Source of the DNA: Dorea sp. AM10-31
GTDB lineage: Bacteria > Bacillota > Clostridia > Lachnospirales > Lachnospiraceae
Reading direction: 5' to 3'
Assembly (NCBI RefSeq): GCF_003435815.1
Contig: NZ_QTUV01000005.1
Location: forward strand, 64,501 to 128,500
DNA length: 64,000 nucleotides
Shown here: in pieces, positions 30,377 through 40,262 of the stretch
How positions within the stretch are numbered: the first letter of the stretch is position 1
How the letters are laid out: every line of letters starts with the position of its first letter
Program-made: the position numbers and the translations under genes
Notes under the pieces: generated by a model
Seen by the model: the letters and a program-made list of their open reading frames with translations, nothing else
Database searches by the model: none
Told to the model about the DNA's origin: nothing

Positions 30377-32296
30377 TTAACAGATTTCAGCACCTGCCGG
30401 CATATCTTTTTCTGGTGATACAAGTGCCAGATTGCCATTGGCGTCTTCTGCACAGAGTAACATTCCTTCAGATAATACGCCTGCAAGTTTTGCCGGTTTT
30501 AAGTTTACAAGTACCATAACTTTCTTGCCGACCATCTCTTCTGCACTATAATGTGCTTTGATTCCGGAAACAATCTGTTTTACTTCGCTTCCGACACGCA
30601 CCTGTGAGCAGAGAAGTTTTTTGGATTTCTTCACTTCTTCGCAGGAAATGATTTCTCCTACCTGGAACTGCATTTTACCGAAATCTTCAAATGTGATCTC
30701 TGGTTTTGCTTCGATATCAATCACTTCCTCGTCAGAAACTTCTTCTTTCTCTTCTACATGTGGATGCAGTTCTTCTACTCTCTTCATCACTTCGTTGATG
30801 TCCTGTCTTGCGAACAGAATCTCCGGCTTGTCTGTAACTTTTCCGTCACCTAACTGTGCGAAGATTTTCTCTGCTGTTTCCGGCATGAAGGATGAAAGTA
30901 ATCCTGCACCAACCTTGATACTTTCGATCAGATTTGCAAGAACAGTTTCAAGACGGTCTTTCTTGTCTTCTTCTTTTGCCAGTGCCCAAGGCATTGTTTC
31001 ATCGATGTATTTGTTACAGCGTTTGAAGAGTGTGAAAATCTCTGTGATTGCATCTGCTACACGCAAGTCATTCATCTTCACATCAACGTTCTTCGGTGTG
31101 TTCTCTGTAACTGCTTTCAGATCTGCATCGATTGCAGCACCTTCTTCATCTAATGTCACATTTTTATTTGTAACAACGCCGCCGAAATATTTATTTGTCA
31201 TGGAAATCGTTCTGTTTACCAGATTTCCTAATGTATTTGCAAGATCAGAGTTAATACGCTCTACGAGCAGATCCCAGGAAATGACTCCGTCATTTTCGAA
31301 TGGCATCTCATGCAGTACAAAATAACGGATCGCATCTACGCCAAAGAAATCTACCAGTTCATCTGCATATAATACATTTCCCTTGGATTTACTCATCTTA
31401 CCGTCACCCTGTAATAACCACGGATGTCCGAATACCTGTTTCGGAAGCGGCACACCAAGAGCCATCAGGAAAATCGGCCAGTAAATAGTATGGAAACGAA
31501 TGATATCTTTACCGATCAGATGCAAATCCGCCGGCCAATATTTATTAAAGCGCTCAGAATTATTTCCGTCGCAGTCATAACCGATTCCTGTGATATAGTT
31601 TGTCAGCGCATCCAGCCATACATAAACAACATGTTTCGGATCGAAATCTACCGGGATTCCCCATGAGAACGAAGTTCTGGATACACACAGATCCTGCAAT
31701 CCCGGAAGAAGGAAGTTGTTCATCATTTCATTTTTTCTTGCTACCGGCTGGATGAATTCCGGATGTGTATTGATATGCTCGATCAGGCGGTCTGCATATT
31801 TACTCATTTTGAAGAAATAAGCTTCTTCTTTTGCCGGTTTTACTTCTCTTCCGCAGTCCGGGCATTTGCCATCTACTAACTGGGATTCTGTCCAGAAAGA
31901 CTCACATGGTGTACAGTAAAGTCCTTCATAAGAGCTTTTGTAAATGTCTCCCTGATCGTATAATTTCTTGAAAATCTTCTGTACCTGTTTCTCATGATCT
32001 TCATCTGTTGTACGGATAAATTTATCATAAGAAGTGTTCATCAGATCCCAGATTTCTTTTACTTCTCCGGCAACTTTGTCAACGTATTCTTTTGGTGAAA
32101 TACCTGCTTCTTCTGCCTTTAACTCGATCTTCTGACCATGCTCGTCTGTTCCTGTCTGGAAAAATACATCATAGCCCTGACTTCTCTTATATCTTGCGAT
32201 CGCATCTGCGAGTACGATCTCGTAAGTATTACCAATGTGCGGTTTGCCGGAAGTATAGGCAATCGCTGTTGTAATATAATATTTTGGTTTGTCCAT
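30377..32296 (-). CDS. metG: Methionyl-tRNA synthetase
   Basis: 639 residues from ATG 32296 (MDKPKYYITTAIAYTSG), preceded by AGGAGAGG. HIGH-like KPHIGNTYEI near 17, a four-Cys zinc knuckle (CTPCESFWTE ... CPDCGREV, about 128-150), KMSKSKGNV near 300, and a C-terminal tRNA-binding EMAP/Arc1p-like domain (about 535-639) typical of dimeric MetRS. Charges tRNA-Met. A Met T-box leader and promoter lie upstream, although about 300 bases of repeats separate the leader's terminator from the start codon. Confidence 0.97.
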   Translation of the reverse strand: MDKPKYYITTAIAYTSGKPHIGNTYEIVLADAIARYKRSQGYDVFFQTGTDEHGQKIELKAEEAGISPKEYVDKVAGEVKEIWDLMNTSYDKFIRTTDEDHEKQVQKIFKKLYDQGDIYKSSYEGLYCTPCESFWTESQLVDGKCPDCGREVKPAKEEAYFFKMSKYADRLIEHINTHPEFIQPVARKNEMMNNFLLPGLQDLCVSRTSFSWGIPVDFDPKHVVYVWLDALTNYITGIGYDCDGNNSERFNKYWPADLHLIGKDIIRFHTIYWPIFLMALGVPLPKQVFGHPWLLQGDGKMSKSKGNVLYADELVDFFGVDAIRYFVLHEMPFENDGVISWDLLVERINSDLANTLGNLVNRTISMTNKYFGGVVTNKNVTLDEEGAAIDADLKAVTENTPKNVDVKMNDLRVADAITEIFTLFKRCNKYIDETMPWALAKEEDKKDRLETVLANLIESIKVGAGLLSSFMPETAEKIFAQLGDGKVTDKPEILFARQDINEVMKRVEELHPHVEEKEEVSDEEVIDIEAKPEITFEDFGKMQFQVGEIISCEEVKKSKKLLCSQVRVGSEVKQIVSGIKAHYSAEEMVGKKVMVLVNLKPAKLAGVLSEGMLLCAEDANGNLALVSPEKDMPAGAEIC

Positions 32297-32331
32297 GTTT
32301 TCCTCTCCTTTTGCTTTTAGATAATTATGAG

Positions 32332-32580
32332 TTTGTGCAAGCACAGTGTGACGACTTCAACTTTTTTTACCTTCGGATTGCTCCGTGCTTTCGCACTCCC
32401 GCAATGCGATGGATGACTTCAACATTTTTTTTACCTTCGGATTGCTCCGTGCTTTCGCACTCCCGCAATCCTACCCGCAATTCGGATATCACATGGCTTT
32501 CGCCATGCTTTTATCCTCATTGCGGGGCAGGTCATGAAGTCATGCCGTCACCCTTGTGCAAGCACAGTGTGACGGCATGA
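32332..32580. repeat. Repeat-rich spacer between the T-box and metG
   Basis: Contains a 45-bp duplicated block (TTTACCTTCGGATTGCTCCG with GTGCTTTCGCACTCCCGCAAT) at about 32365-32408 and 32429-32472, and a direct repeat CAAGCACAGTGTGACG at about 32337-32352 and 32559-32574. A hairpin ATGGC-TTTCG-CCAT lies at about 32492-32506. No frame here looks coding. It would be part of the metG leader after antitermination. Confidence 0.7.
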
Positions 32581-32591
32581 CTTATGACCTT

Positions 32592-32885
32592 GGTAAAAAA
32601 AAATCTCCAATTTTTCAAAAACTGAAAAATCAGAGAAGACGGGATATCCCGCGTTACCACTTCTGTTCGCTTCTGCCTCACGACAGCAGCCTTACCGGGT
32701 GCATGTAACACCTCCCGCTGTAAAGGGCGGTCCCTTCATGACCTAACCTCGCGGCTCAGCCATCCCACTCCGAAGCCATCTTCCATCTTCCTTCATCTGT
32801 TCCTCTCAGCCTGCCGGAACTTCTCTGTAAAATGTACGGAAAATGTACTCTCTTCTTCACTGTGTTTGCTCATATGATTAACATA
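32592..32885 (-). promoter_or_regulatory. T-box riboswitch for metG (Met)
   Basis: Read leftward: a long stem I region, then the T-box core GAAGTGGTAACGCGGG (complement of about 32640-32666), then a terminator in which TCTCTGATTTTTCA pairs with TGAAAAATTGGAGA followed by nine Ts (32592-32634). The GGGATGG segment on the leftward strand (about 32757-32770) offers an AUG specifier for tRNA-Met, consistent with metG being the next gene. Uncharged tRNA-Met would favour the antiterminator. Confidence 0.85.
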
Positions 32886-32900
32886 TTTCCAATACATGAA

Positions 32901-32930
32901 ATCGTAGCATAATCAGCGTGCCTATGTCAA
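32901..32930 (-). promoter_or_regulatory. Promoter of the metG T-box transcript
   Basis: TTGACA (complement of 32925-32930), 18-bp spacer, TACGAT (complement of 32901-32906). Confidence 0.75.
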
Positions 32931-33027
32931 GTCATTGAGACGATTAACGATTAAAAAGGTTAAAAGATATTCTCCCCTTCCTCTGCATATACTCTAGTAA
33001 TAATGTCTTCCTTCCGAAAGGTTTCTT

Positions 33028-34821
33028 ATGTTCCGACAACTATTCCGTAAACGTTTCTATTTCTTTATTCCCATTATAATTATTACCGCATGGCTCGCGC
33101 TGCATTTATTGCCTGCATCCCTGTCTCAATTGCTGCCGCAGTCCCTGTCTTTTTCCGCTCCGGTCAAGACCGCAAATTCCAAATTTCGCACTTACACGCA
33201 TGAGCTGTTCCGGCAGGAATTATCCGGTAACACGCTTTCGCTGCATTATACTTTAAAAAATCCGTCCGCTTACGGCATACAGGAAGAGGACATATCGCTT
33301 GGCTCTTACAATATCGATCCGGAAGCGTCCTGTGCCGCCGCGGAAAATGCACTTTCCCGCCTACATACTTTTAATCGCAGAAAATTATCCTCTGAAAATC
33401 AGATTACTTACGACATTTTGCAATATTCCTTCCAATCCGCAAAACAAAATGCCAATTACCAGTGGTATGAAGAACCGCTGTCCTCGCTGACCGGTGTGCA
33501 GGCACAGTTTCCGGTTCTGCTGTCTGAATATCAGTTTCACACGCGTGATGATATCGAAACTTATTTTAAATTGCTCGCCGAAACTCCGGCGTATTTCGAC
33601 TCATTAATACAATTTGAAACGAACAAAGCAAAACGCGGATTATTCATGTCTGACTCACAGGTGCAGGCGATCATAAAAGAATGTGAGTCATTTTTAAATT
33701 TACAGGAAAATAATTATCTTTACTCAACATTCCAGGCACGGATTTCCAAGCTGTCTCTCTCGAAAAAAGAGCGGATCAAGTGCATACAGAAAAATGAATC
33801 CGGGCTAAAAAAATATGTTTTTCCCGCCTACCAGAATCTGATCAAAGGTCTGCAAAATCTGCTTGGAAATGGAAAATACACAGGTGGTCTCTGCCAGTAC
33901 CCGGGCGGTGCCGGTTATTATGAACATCTCGTTGCCGAAGAAACCGGTTCTTCCCGCAGCATTTCCGAATTAAAAAGCCTGATCATCCGCCAGATGAGAG
34001 AAGATCTTGCCGGGCTGAAAAAATATTATATTTCCAATTCATCCCCGTCTTCCGATCTCTACAAAACGCAGGGGACAAAACTTTCCGACACCAACCCGCA
34101 CTCCATTCTCGCTTCTTTGCAGCAGAAAATTAAAAAGGATTTTCCGAAAGCAGCCAAAACCGAGATTACGATCAAATATGTAGATAAAGAAATGGAGGAA
34201 TATTTAAGCCCGGCTTTTTATATGATTCCTGCCATTGACGATACAAAAAATAATACAATTTATCTGAACCGCGGGCATCTGCCGGATGACCTGTCCCTTT
34301 ACACCACGCTGGCGCATGAAGGCTATCCCGGTCATCTCTACCAGACGACTTATTTTGCCGCCAGAAAACCAGATCCTATCCGCACAATTTTCAGCTTCGG
34401 CGGCTACACCGAAGGCTGGGCGACCTACTGCGAAATGCTGAGCTACTACTATGCGCCTGTCGATAAAACGTATGCAGCCATGGCGCAAAAAAATACTTCT
34501 CTCATTTTAGGTCTCTACAGCCTTGCCGACATCGGTATCCACCACGAAGGATGGGGACTTTCGGAGACAACAACATTTTTCCGGAGCCACGGCATTACCG
34601 ACACCGATTCCATCCGGGAAATTTATGACCTCATCATTTCCGATCCAGCGAATTATCTGAAATACTATGTCGGTTTTCTGGAATTTCTGGAATTAAAAAA
34701 AGCTGCCGTCGAGAAATGGGATTCTCACTTCTCGCAGCAACGTTTTCATAAAGCGGTATTGGATATCGGACCTGCGCCGTTTGAGATTTTGCGTGGTTTT
34801 ACATTATCAGCCAACAATTAA
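33028..34821 (+). CDS. DUF885 family putative metallopeptidase, exported
   Basis: 597 residues. Basic start (MFRQLFRKRFY) and a hydrophobic segment (FFIPIIIITAWLALHLLPASL) with no lipobox, so a signal peptide or anchor. The DUF885 core carries the zinc-site-like motif TLAHEGYPGHLYQ near residue 430, followed by FSFGGYTEGWATYCEMLSYYY near 455, where the second Glu is expected to complete a gluzincin-like site. The family is related to M32/M3-like helical peptidases, with no established substrate. Stands alone, rightward, with a hairpin terminator after it. Codon use is slightly richer in C/G at third positions than its neighbours. Confidence 0.88.
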   Translation: MFRQLFRKRFYFFIPIIIITAWLALHLLPASLSQLLPQSLSFSAPVKTANSKFRTYTHELFRQELSGNTLSLHYTLKNPSAYGIQEEDISLGSYNIDPEASCAAAENALSRLHTFNRRKLSSENQITYDILQYSFQSAKQNANYQWYEEPLSSLTGVQAQFPVLLSEYQFHTRDDIETYFKLLAETPAYFDSLIQFETNKAKRGLFMSDSQVQAIIKECESFLNLQENNYLYSTFQARISKLSLSKKERIKCIQKNESGLKKYVFPAYQNLIKGLQNLLGNGKYTGGLCQYPGGAGYYEHLVAEETGSSRSISELKSLIIRQMREDLAGLKKYYISNSSPSSDLYKTQGTKLSDTNPHSILASLQQKIKKDFPKAAKTEITIKYVDKEMEEYLSPAFYMIPAIDDTKNNTIYLNRGHLPDDLSLYTTLAHEGYPGHLYQTTYFAARKPDPIRTIFSFGGYTEGWATYCEMLSYYYAPVDKTYAAMAQKNTSLILGLYSLADIGIHHEGWGLSETTTFFRSHGITDTDSIREIYDLIISDPANYLKYYVGFLEFLELKKAAVEKWDSHFSQQRFHKAVLDIGPAPFEILRGFTLSANN

Positions 34822-34832
34822 TCTAATCTGGC

Positions 34833-34863
34833 AGGGGATTTTACTCCATTGTAAAATCCCCTT
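34833..34863 (+). terminator. Terminator after the DUF885 gene
   Basis: AGGGGATTTTAC pairs with GTAAAATCCCCTT around a TCCATT loop; 12-pair stem. The T tract is short. Confidence 0.65.
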
Positions 34864-34951
34864 GCATTGATCTCAACAATCCAGTTTAAACCGTATGTCA
34901 TTCTGTGTGAAATTTTTCCGTCCATCGTTCTTCATCTGAACATAGTTCTTC

Positions 34952-35140
34952 TTATCCATAATAAAAATCATCCTGATTGACTCGCAGTTTCTTAATCTTG
35001 AAACACCGCGGATAGTCTTTAAATCCTTGTACCTGTGAACGATATTTCTTCATCACCTGCTGCGCTTTCTTCCAGCTTCCGAAGTAACCTATCACTTTAA
35101 TCTCTACACCTCTCACATGTGTCAACTGATATACATACAT
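34952..35140 (-). CDS. Small DUF7336-like protein
   Basis: 62 residues: MYVYQLTHVRGVEIKVIGYF followed by GSWKKAQQVMKKY, GFKDYPRCFKIKKLRV and DDFYYG. The pattern (Tyr-Leu hydrophobic strand, Lys-containing IGxF segment, helix, GFxDYPxxFxIxKxxxxxxxW/Y) fits the small DUF7336 domain found in many Firmicutes, function unknown. Single gene; the leftward promoter was not identified. Confidence 0.65.
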   Translation of the reverse strand: MYVYQLTHVRGVEIKVIGYFGSWKKAQQVMKKYRSQVQGFKDYPRCFKIKKLRVNQDDFYYG

Positions 35141-35290
35141 AAATCATCACTCCATCTCATTAAGCCTAATTGCTTTTAAATTCATATCCGAAATTCCATA
35201 AGTTTCCTGTAAATGTTTCTTCATTTCTACTACAACGTTTGAAACTCTGTTTTTGTTACAATTTTTTATAATTTTATTGAAAAAATTGTA

Positions 35291-35345
35291 AAAAATACCG
35301 CTCCTACTGCTCTACTATAAGTAACAATCGGAAACGGTATTTCGT
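35291..35345 (-). terminator. Probable terminator of murI
   Basis: Read leftward: AAATACCGTTTCC, a 25-base loop containing TTACTTATAGTAG, then GGAGCGGTATTTTTT. The stem has a small mismatch and the loop is long, so moderate confidence. Confidence 0.5.
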
Positions 35346-35376
35346 GACACTTTTTTATAAATTTTTTTAATTTTGT

Positions 35377-36198
35377 TTAATATTCCTCGATATTGACTTC
35401 CTTCGTGGTCGTCACATCATAAGGCAGGATCGAATCGGCGAATTTCGTAAATTTCTCCGCCGCATCACTGACATAGAACTCATAAGACGCTTCTCCTTCA
35501 GACGGATTCGCCATTCCGCTCTCTGCCAGCACTTTCTTAAGATCCATGGCTGTCTCATATGCCGGATTGACAATATGTACGCTCTCTCCGAAATATTCCC
35601 GGATGCTGGAGCGCAGAAGCGGATAGTGAGTACAGCCTAAGATCATCGTATCAATATCTGTTTTCTTCATCTCAGACAGGTAAATGTCGATGACTTCTTT
35701 TGTAATGCTGTGTTTTGCAAATCCCTCTTCTACCAGCGGTACGAACAGCGGGCATGGTTTCCCGATAACCTTGATATCCGGATTCAGTTTATGGATCTCT
35801 TTGTTATAGGTCTCGCTTCGGATCGTCGCTTCGGTTCCGACGATTCCGATGCAGTTATTTCTTGTCTCCTGCACAGCAGCTCTCGCTCCCGGAACAATTA
35901 CGCCGAGAATTGGAAGATCTGTTTCTTTCTGCACAGTTTCCAACGCAAGCGCACTTGCTGTGTTGCAGGCGATTACAACTGCCTTTACATTTTTCGTCTT
36001 TAAGAAACGGATGATCTGTCTGGAAAACCGGATAATGTTATCCTTGGATTTACTTCCGTATGGCACACGCGCCGTATCTCCGAAATAGACGATATTTTCA
36101 TTTGGAAGCTGACGCATGATCTCCCGCGCTACCGTCAGCCCGCCGACACCAGAATCAAACACTCCGATCGGTGCTGTATTTGTAATCTCTTGACTCAT
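35377..36198 (-). CDS. murI: Glutamate racemase
   Basis: 273 residues from ATG 36198 (third codon of the longest frame), because GGGAG sits seven bases upstream of it. Motifs: IGVFDSGVGGLTVAREI, YFGDTARVPYGSKS, VVIACNTASALAL with the first catalytic Cys (near 73), ILGVIVPGARAAVQ, and MILGCTHYPLLRSSI with the second catalytic Cys (near 185). Makes D-glutamate for peptidoglycan. It is the last leftward gene before a non-coding interval and lies 95 bases after the SMC gene. Confidence 0.96.
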   Translation of the reverse strand: MSQEITNTAPIGVFDSGVGGLTVAREIMRQLPNENIVYFGDTARVPYGSKSKDNIIRFSRQIIRFLKTKNVKAVVIACNTASALALETVQKETDLPILGVIVPGARAAVQETRNNCIGIVGTEATIRSETYNKEIHKLNPDIKVIGKPCPLFVPLVEEGFAKHSITKEVIDIYLSEMKKTDIDTMILGCTHYPLLRSSIREYFGESVHIVNPAYETAMDLKKVLAESGMANPSEGEASYEFYVSDAAEKFTKFADSILPYDVTTTKEVNIEEY

Positions 36199-36298
36199 AA
36201 TCATACTCCCTTGATTTCATTATATGCTAACTATCATATCACACTCGAGTTCGGATTTCCATACTCAGCGAAAATGTTCGCCACCTGATCACAGGCAC

Positions 36299-39200
36299 TT
36301 ACTCCTCAACCAACTCATCGAAATCGCACTTCTCAAACTCCTGGATGGAAATGTGCCGTTTATTCGGATTGGCATAGACAAATGTCTTATCGACATTCTC
36401 CAGATAATTCTGGATCTTGTCATTCGTAGCACTGATGATCGCCTGAAATCCAAGTCCGCGGATCAGCGAAATACAGCTTGCCACTTTCTCAGCGTCCATC
36501 TTGGAAAATGCTTCGTCCAGCACAACGAGACGGATCGTCGGGTTGCGGTGCATTTTCGGAGACAGGTTGATCCGATAGAGCTGTGCAAAGCTGGCGAGAA
36601 GTGCCACATACAGCGGGTTCTGCCCTTCTCCGCCGGAGTTTTTCTTGATCATTTTGCTCAAGCCGATTTTCATGTCTTTTTCGCCATGCACGATCTGCTG
36701 CATATCGAAGGATAAATACGTTCTGTAATCTGCATATTTGTCCATATTTTTCTTCGCTTCTTCTAGCTCTTCCGGTGTTGCATTCTCCGGCGGCAGGAAA
36801 ATACTGATCAACTCATCCATCAGATCCGCGTACTGCTCCTCATGCTCCATCGTGAAAAGATTCATCTGATTTTCCATACCATCATCCAGTGACGCCGGAT
36901 GGATCTGGAGCGAATCATCCATGAACATTTTATAATATTTTCCGTCCGGTCCTTTGTTCTTCGTAATGACAAACTGGTATTTATCTTTACCGAAATCAAG
37001 CTTACTGATAATGCGGTTCAGCTCATCCTGTCTTTGATAAGCTTCTCTTATGGCACTGCGGATCTTAAAAATAAAATCGTCTTTGAAATGCTCTACTGCT
37101 GCCCTTGCCTGATCTTTTGCTGCATCCTTAAATGTCTCTAATTCTTCACACTGCAGCTCATCCAGCAGTCTGTCATATGCTTCATTGTCTCTGTTTGTCG
37201 CAGAAAATGTCCGGTTCGCATAACTTCTGAGATAAGTACTTCTTTCTTCTACCAGCTTCTGATAAGCCTCTTCCCGCTCATCCATCTTCGGATACCGTGA
37301 AGCAATCTTCTGTTTCTGTAAATATTCATAATTTTCCGAGCGTCTGCCTGCAAGATATTCCTGAAATTCCTGTTCGTAAGCGTCATCCCATTTGCTCTGT
37401 TCCATTTTCTGTTTCTGCACAAGCAGCGCTTCTTCCGCATGGAGACGTTCTTCCTGCAACTGCTGCATTTCCTGCGTCTGCTTCCAGATTGCTTCCTGCA
37501 CTTCCGTGATCTGTGCCTTCTTTACATCCTGTTTCTTACGGATGTCTTCTTTTTCCTGCTCCCAAGCATCCACAGACGTTTCTTTCATTTGCTGCATCTG
37601 TTTTACAAGCTGACTTTTCCGTTTCTCACGCTCTGTAATCTTCTCTGCATCTGCCTGCAAAGTAAGATATTCTTCTGCCGGCTGGGAGAGCATTTCCAAC
37701 TGCATGGTCTTCTTGATCTCTTCTAATAATTCCTGCAGCGGCATGCGTTCTTCTACCAGTTTCTCACAACGCTCTTCCAGCTGGCGGACACGCTGACGCA
37801 TACTCGTCTCACCGATGTACGCTCTTCTTGTGTACTGATCCGGATTCATATGCTGCAAACGGAAACTATGATACAATACACAGTCCGGTGTCACACCGAT
37901 CTTGCAGTTACGGAGCTGTTCTACGGAATCACATTTTTCTACATTTCCAAGGAAGAAATCAATATAATCCTGCACATATGCTTCTTTCGCTTTCACTTCT
38001 TTTGCAAGTCCGTTATCTTTGACTGCATAGCCATCCTTGCCTGCGCCTGCCACCACTTTTTCTGTATCGAGAATGGACACGCGGTGGTATTTCTTCCGAT
38101 CCATCTGTTCATACAGTTCCATCGCTTCTTTTGCATACTTCGGTTCCACGATCAGAAGCAGCTTGTTGTTGCCAAGATAACCTTCGACAGCATTGTGCCA
38201 TGTCTCGTCTTTCACATCGAGAAGGTCAGCAAGGATCTGCACATTTACAAACTTTCCGCACTTCTCATGTAGGCGGTTGCGCAACTCATATCTTGCTTCC
38301 TCCAGCTCTTTCGGATAAGCTTTCTTTCCCTGTTTCAGCTCTTTTAACTCTTCTCTTGCCTCTTTCTCTTCTTTCTTCACTTTGCGGAGCGACATCTGTG
38401 CTTCCTGTCTCTGCTCTTCCAGTTCCTCGCGGACTTCGCCAAAGCTCTCCTGCAGACGCTCCAGCTCTTCTGCCATAATCGTTCCTTTTGTAAACTTTTC
38501 CATGTCCCAGAGCATCTGGTTGGAAACCACATCCTGCTCTTTCCATGCTTCCAGCCGTTCACTGATCTGCTGCCATTTTCCCTGGCTCGTCTGTAAATGT
38601 TCCAGTGTCTCATTTACCGCCGCAAGTTCAGCTTCCAGATTTGCATATCCGCTGTTCGCAATTCTTAAAATAATCTCTTCATACTGTTTCTGCAGTTCAA
38701 CTTCTTCTTTCTTAAGCAACGATAAAATTGCTTTCTGCTCACCGGTGCCTTCTTTGCGCACTTTTTCCTTATCCATGCAGGCCTGGATCTGTCCTTCCAG
38801 CTTCAGCATTTCCAGGCGGTCGATCTGATAAGTACATAAAAGAACTTCTTTTTCTTTCTCCTGAAATGCTTCATATCTGCCATGGATATCCTGCAACTTT
38901 TGAATTTCGTTCAATGTCTCCTCGATCTTGCTTCGCATTCTCGCATACTGCATAACGCTTTCCTGCAAGTCTTCTATATGAATATCCTGCTCCATGCAAA
39001 TATATTCTTTCACAAAATCTTCCAGTTTAATATTCATTTTAAATGGAATCGCACGTTTGAAAAGCCGTGGGAATTTCTCCGCATCCAGTCCGCCAAGATA
39101 AATATCATACATCTGGCGGCGGAATCTCTCATTGCTCGGTCCACAGTAAAACTGCTCCGCCGGGAAAGAACGCTGTAAATATTCACGCATTTCCATCGTC

Positions 39201-39667
39201 GTCAGGCATCTGGATGTGGTACGGTAATTATTATTAAGAAGACCTCCCATGTGCCAGAAAAACAGTCTGCTGATATCATTTGTCGCCGTATCTACGTCAA
39301 ACACAACACCGATACACTGCTTTTCTTTTGTATCACTCTGCTCTAATTCCAGTACGATCGTGCTGGAAAAATTCTGATTTCTCAGATACTGAAATTCATT
39401 GTGTTCATTAATGTTGACCATTCCACGCAAATATTCAATGAGGGAACGGTCGGAATCATCTGCTGCCGCTTTATTAAAAAATCCACGTCCGTCTGTATTT
39501 GCATATAATACAATCTGCATCGCGTCAATCACGGTTGATTTTCCACTTCCCGAATGTCCGGTGAAGAAATTGATTCCTTCACTGAATGTCAGTATTTTCT
39601 GATCAATGTAATGCCAGTTATTCAGACAGATCTTCGACAGTATTTTGAATGGTTGTTTCGTCTCCAA
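36299..39667 (-). CDS. JetC/MksB-like SMC ATPase
   Basis: About 1122 residues from TTG 39667, chosen because GAGGAGG stands six bases upstream; a GTG 15 bases earlier has no ribosome site. N-terminal Walker A FFTGHSGSGKSTVIDA near 35-50, long coiled coils (Glu/Gln/Lys-rich) broken by a hinge-like globular region near 480-610 (FVNVQILADLLDVKDETWH), a second coiled coil, and C-terminal signature NSGGEGQNPLYVALLAS near 1010 and Walker B RLVVLDEAFSKMD near 1060. This is the SMC subunit of a JetABC or MksBEF condensin-like complex. The coding start lies inside the jetB-like gene (50-base overlap). Confidence 0.9.
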   Translation of the reverse strand: METKQPFKILSKICLNNWHYIDQKILTFSEGINFFTGHSGSGKSTVIDAMQIVLYANTDGRGFFNKAAADDSDRSLIEYLRGMVNINEHNEFQYLRNQNFSSTIVLELEQSDTKEKQCIGVVFDVDTATNDISRLFFWHMGGLLNNNYRTTSRCLTTMEMREYLQRSFPAEQFYCGPSNERFRRQMYDIYLGGLDAEKFPRLFKRAIPFKMNIKLEDFVKEYICMEQDIHIEDLQESVMQYARMRSKIEETLNEIQKLQDIHGRYEAFQEKEKEVLLCTYQIDRLEMLKLEGQIQACMDKEKVRKEGTGEQKAILSLLKKEEVELQKQYEEIILRIANSGYANLEAELAAVNETLEHLQTSQGKWQQISERLEAWKEQDVVSNQMLWDMEKFTKGTIMAEELERLQESFGEVREELEEQRQEAQMSLRKVKKEEKEAREELKELKQGKKAYPKELEEARYELRNRLHEKCGKFVNVQILADLLDVKDETWHNAVEGYLGNNKLLLIVEPKYAKEAMELYEQMDRKKYHRVSILDTEKVVAGAGKDGYAVKDNGLAKEVKAKEAYVQDYIDFFLGNVEKCDSVEQLRNCKIGVTPDCVLYHSFRLQHMNPDQYTRRAYIGETSMRQRVRQLEERCEKLVEERMPLQELLEEIKKTMQLEMLSQPAEEYLTLQADAEKITEREKRKSQLVKQMQQMKETSVDAWEQEKEDIRKKQDVKKAQITEVQEAIWKQTQEMQQLQEERLHAEEALLVQKQKMEQSKWDDAYEQEFQEYLAGRRSENYEYLQKQKIASRYPKMDEREEAYQKLVEERSTYLRSYANRTFSATNRDNEAYDRLLDELQCEELETFKDAAKDQARAAVEHFKDDFIFKIRSAIREAYQRQDELNRIISKLDFGKDKYQFVITKNKGPDGKYYKMFMDDSLQIHPASLDDGMENQMNLFTMEHEEQYADLMDELISIFLPPENATPEELEEAKKNMDKYADYRTYLSFDMQQIVHGEKDMKIGLSKMIKKNSGGEGQNPLYVALLASFAQLYRINLSPKMHRNPTIRLVVLDEAFSKMDAEKVASCISLIRGLGFQAIISATNDKIQNYLENVDKTFVYANPNKRHISIQEFEKCDFDELVEE

Positions 39668-40262
39668 TAGTATCCTCCTCACTGAATGTCTCTAATAATG
39701 CCCGCAGGTCATCGCCCAGAAGTACCGTATGAATGCATGGGTAAATGACCAGTCTCGTCTCTTCGTTTAATTCTTCCAGAACATCAAGCGGTTCTATGAT
39801 CTGGTATTTTTTTAAAAGTGCAATCGTTCTGCGCATTTCGGTCGGTGACGGCAGACCGCGTAGCACGCGGAACTCGCCGGCTTTACCGTTTAATGCGCCA
39901 ACCGTTGTCACAATGTGGCTGCTCGAAGAAACCGTCTCCATCTGCTCATCGTAAATCAGTTTCAGAACAAGCAGATAAATCGTCGCAAGCCGCGATAATT
40001 TCTCACCCCAGAGCTGTTCGCCCTGAATGTAAATCACACCCATATGCGTATTTTCCCGCAAAGTAATTCCTGCCACTTTGAAGTAGGCACGGATAAATTC
40101 CAGATGTTTGCTCAACACACGATATTCTCTCACCGGAACCATGCGTCCCTGTCTTTTATCAAATTTCCGCTCCAGAACAAAGGTCTGTCGGTACAGAATC
40201 TGGATAACTTCTGTTATTTCTTCCTGCTCTTCCTGCGAAAGTTGTTCAAAATATTCGATCAT
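39618..40262 (-). CDS. JetB/MksE-like KITE subunit (DUF4194)
   Basis: 214 residues. DUF4194-type protein with tandem winged-helix character: EITEVIQILYRQTFVLERKFDKR at the N-terminus, YRVLSKHLEFIRAYFKVAGITL near 47, LSRLATIYLLVLKLIYDEQ near 90, EMRRTIALLKKYQIIEPLDV near 145. In Wadjet and MksBEF complexes this subunit binds the kleisin. ATG overlaps the jetA-like stop by four bases. Confidence 0.88.
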   Translation of the reverse strand: MIEYFEQLSQEEQEEITEVIQILYRQTFVLERKFDKRQGRMVPVREYRVLSKHLEFIRAYFKVAGITLRENTHMGVIYIQGEQLWGEKLSRLATIYLLVLKLIYDEQMETVSSSSHIVTTVGALNGKAGEFRVLRGLPSPTEMRRTIALLKKYQIIEPLDVLEELNEETRLVIYPCIHTVLLGDDLRALLETFSEEDTIGDETTIQNTVEDLSE

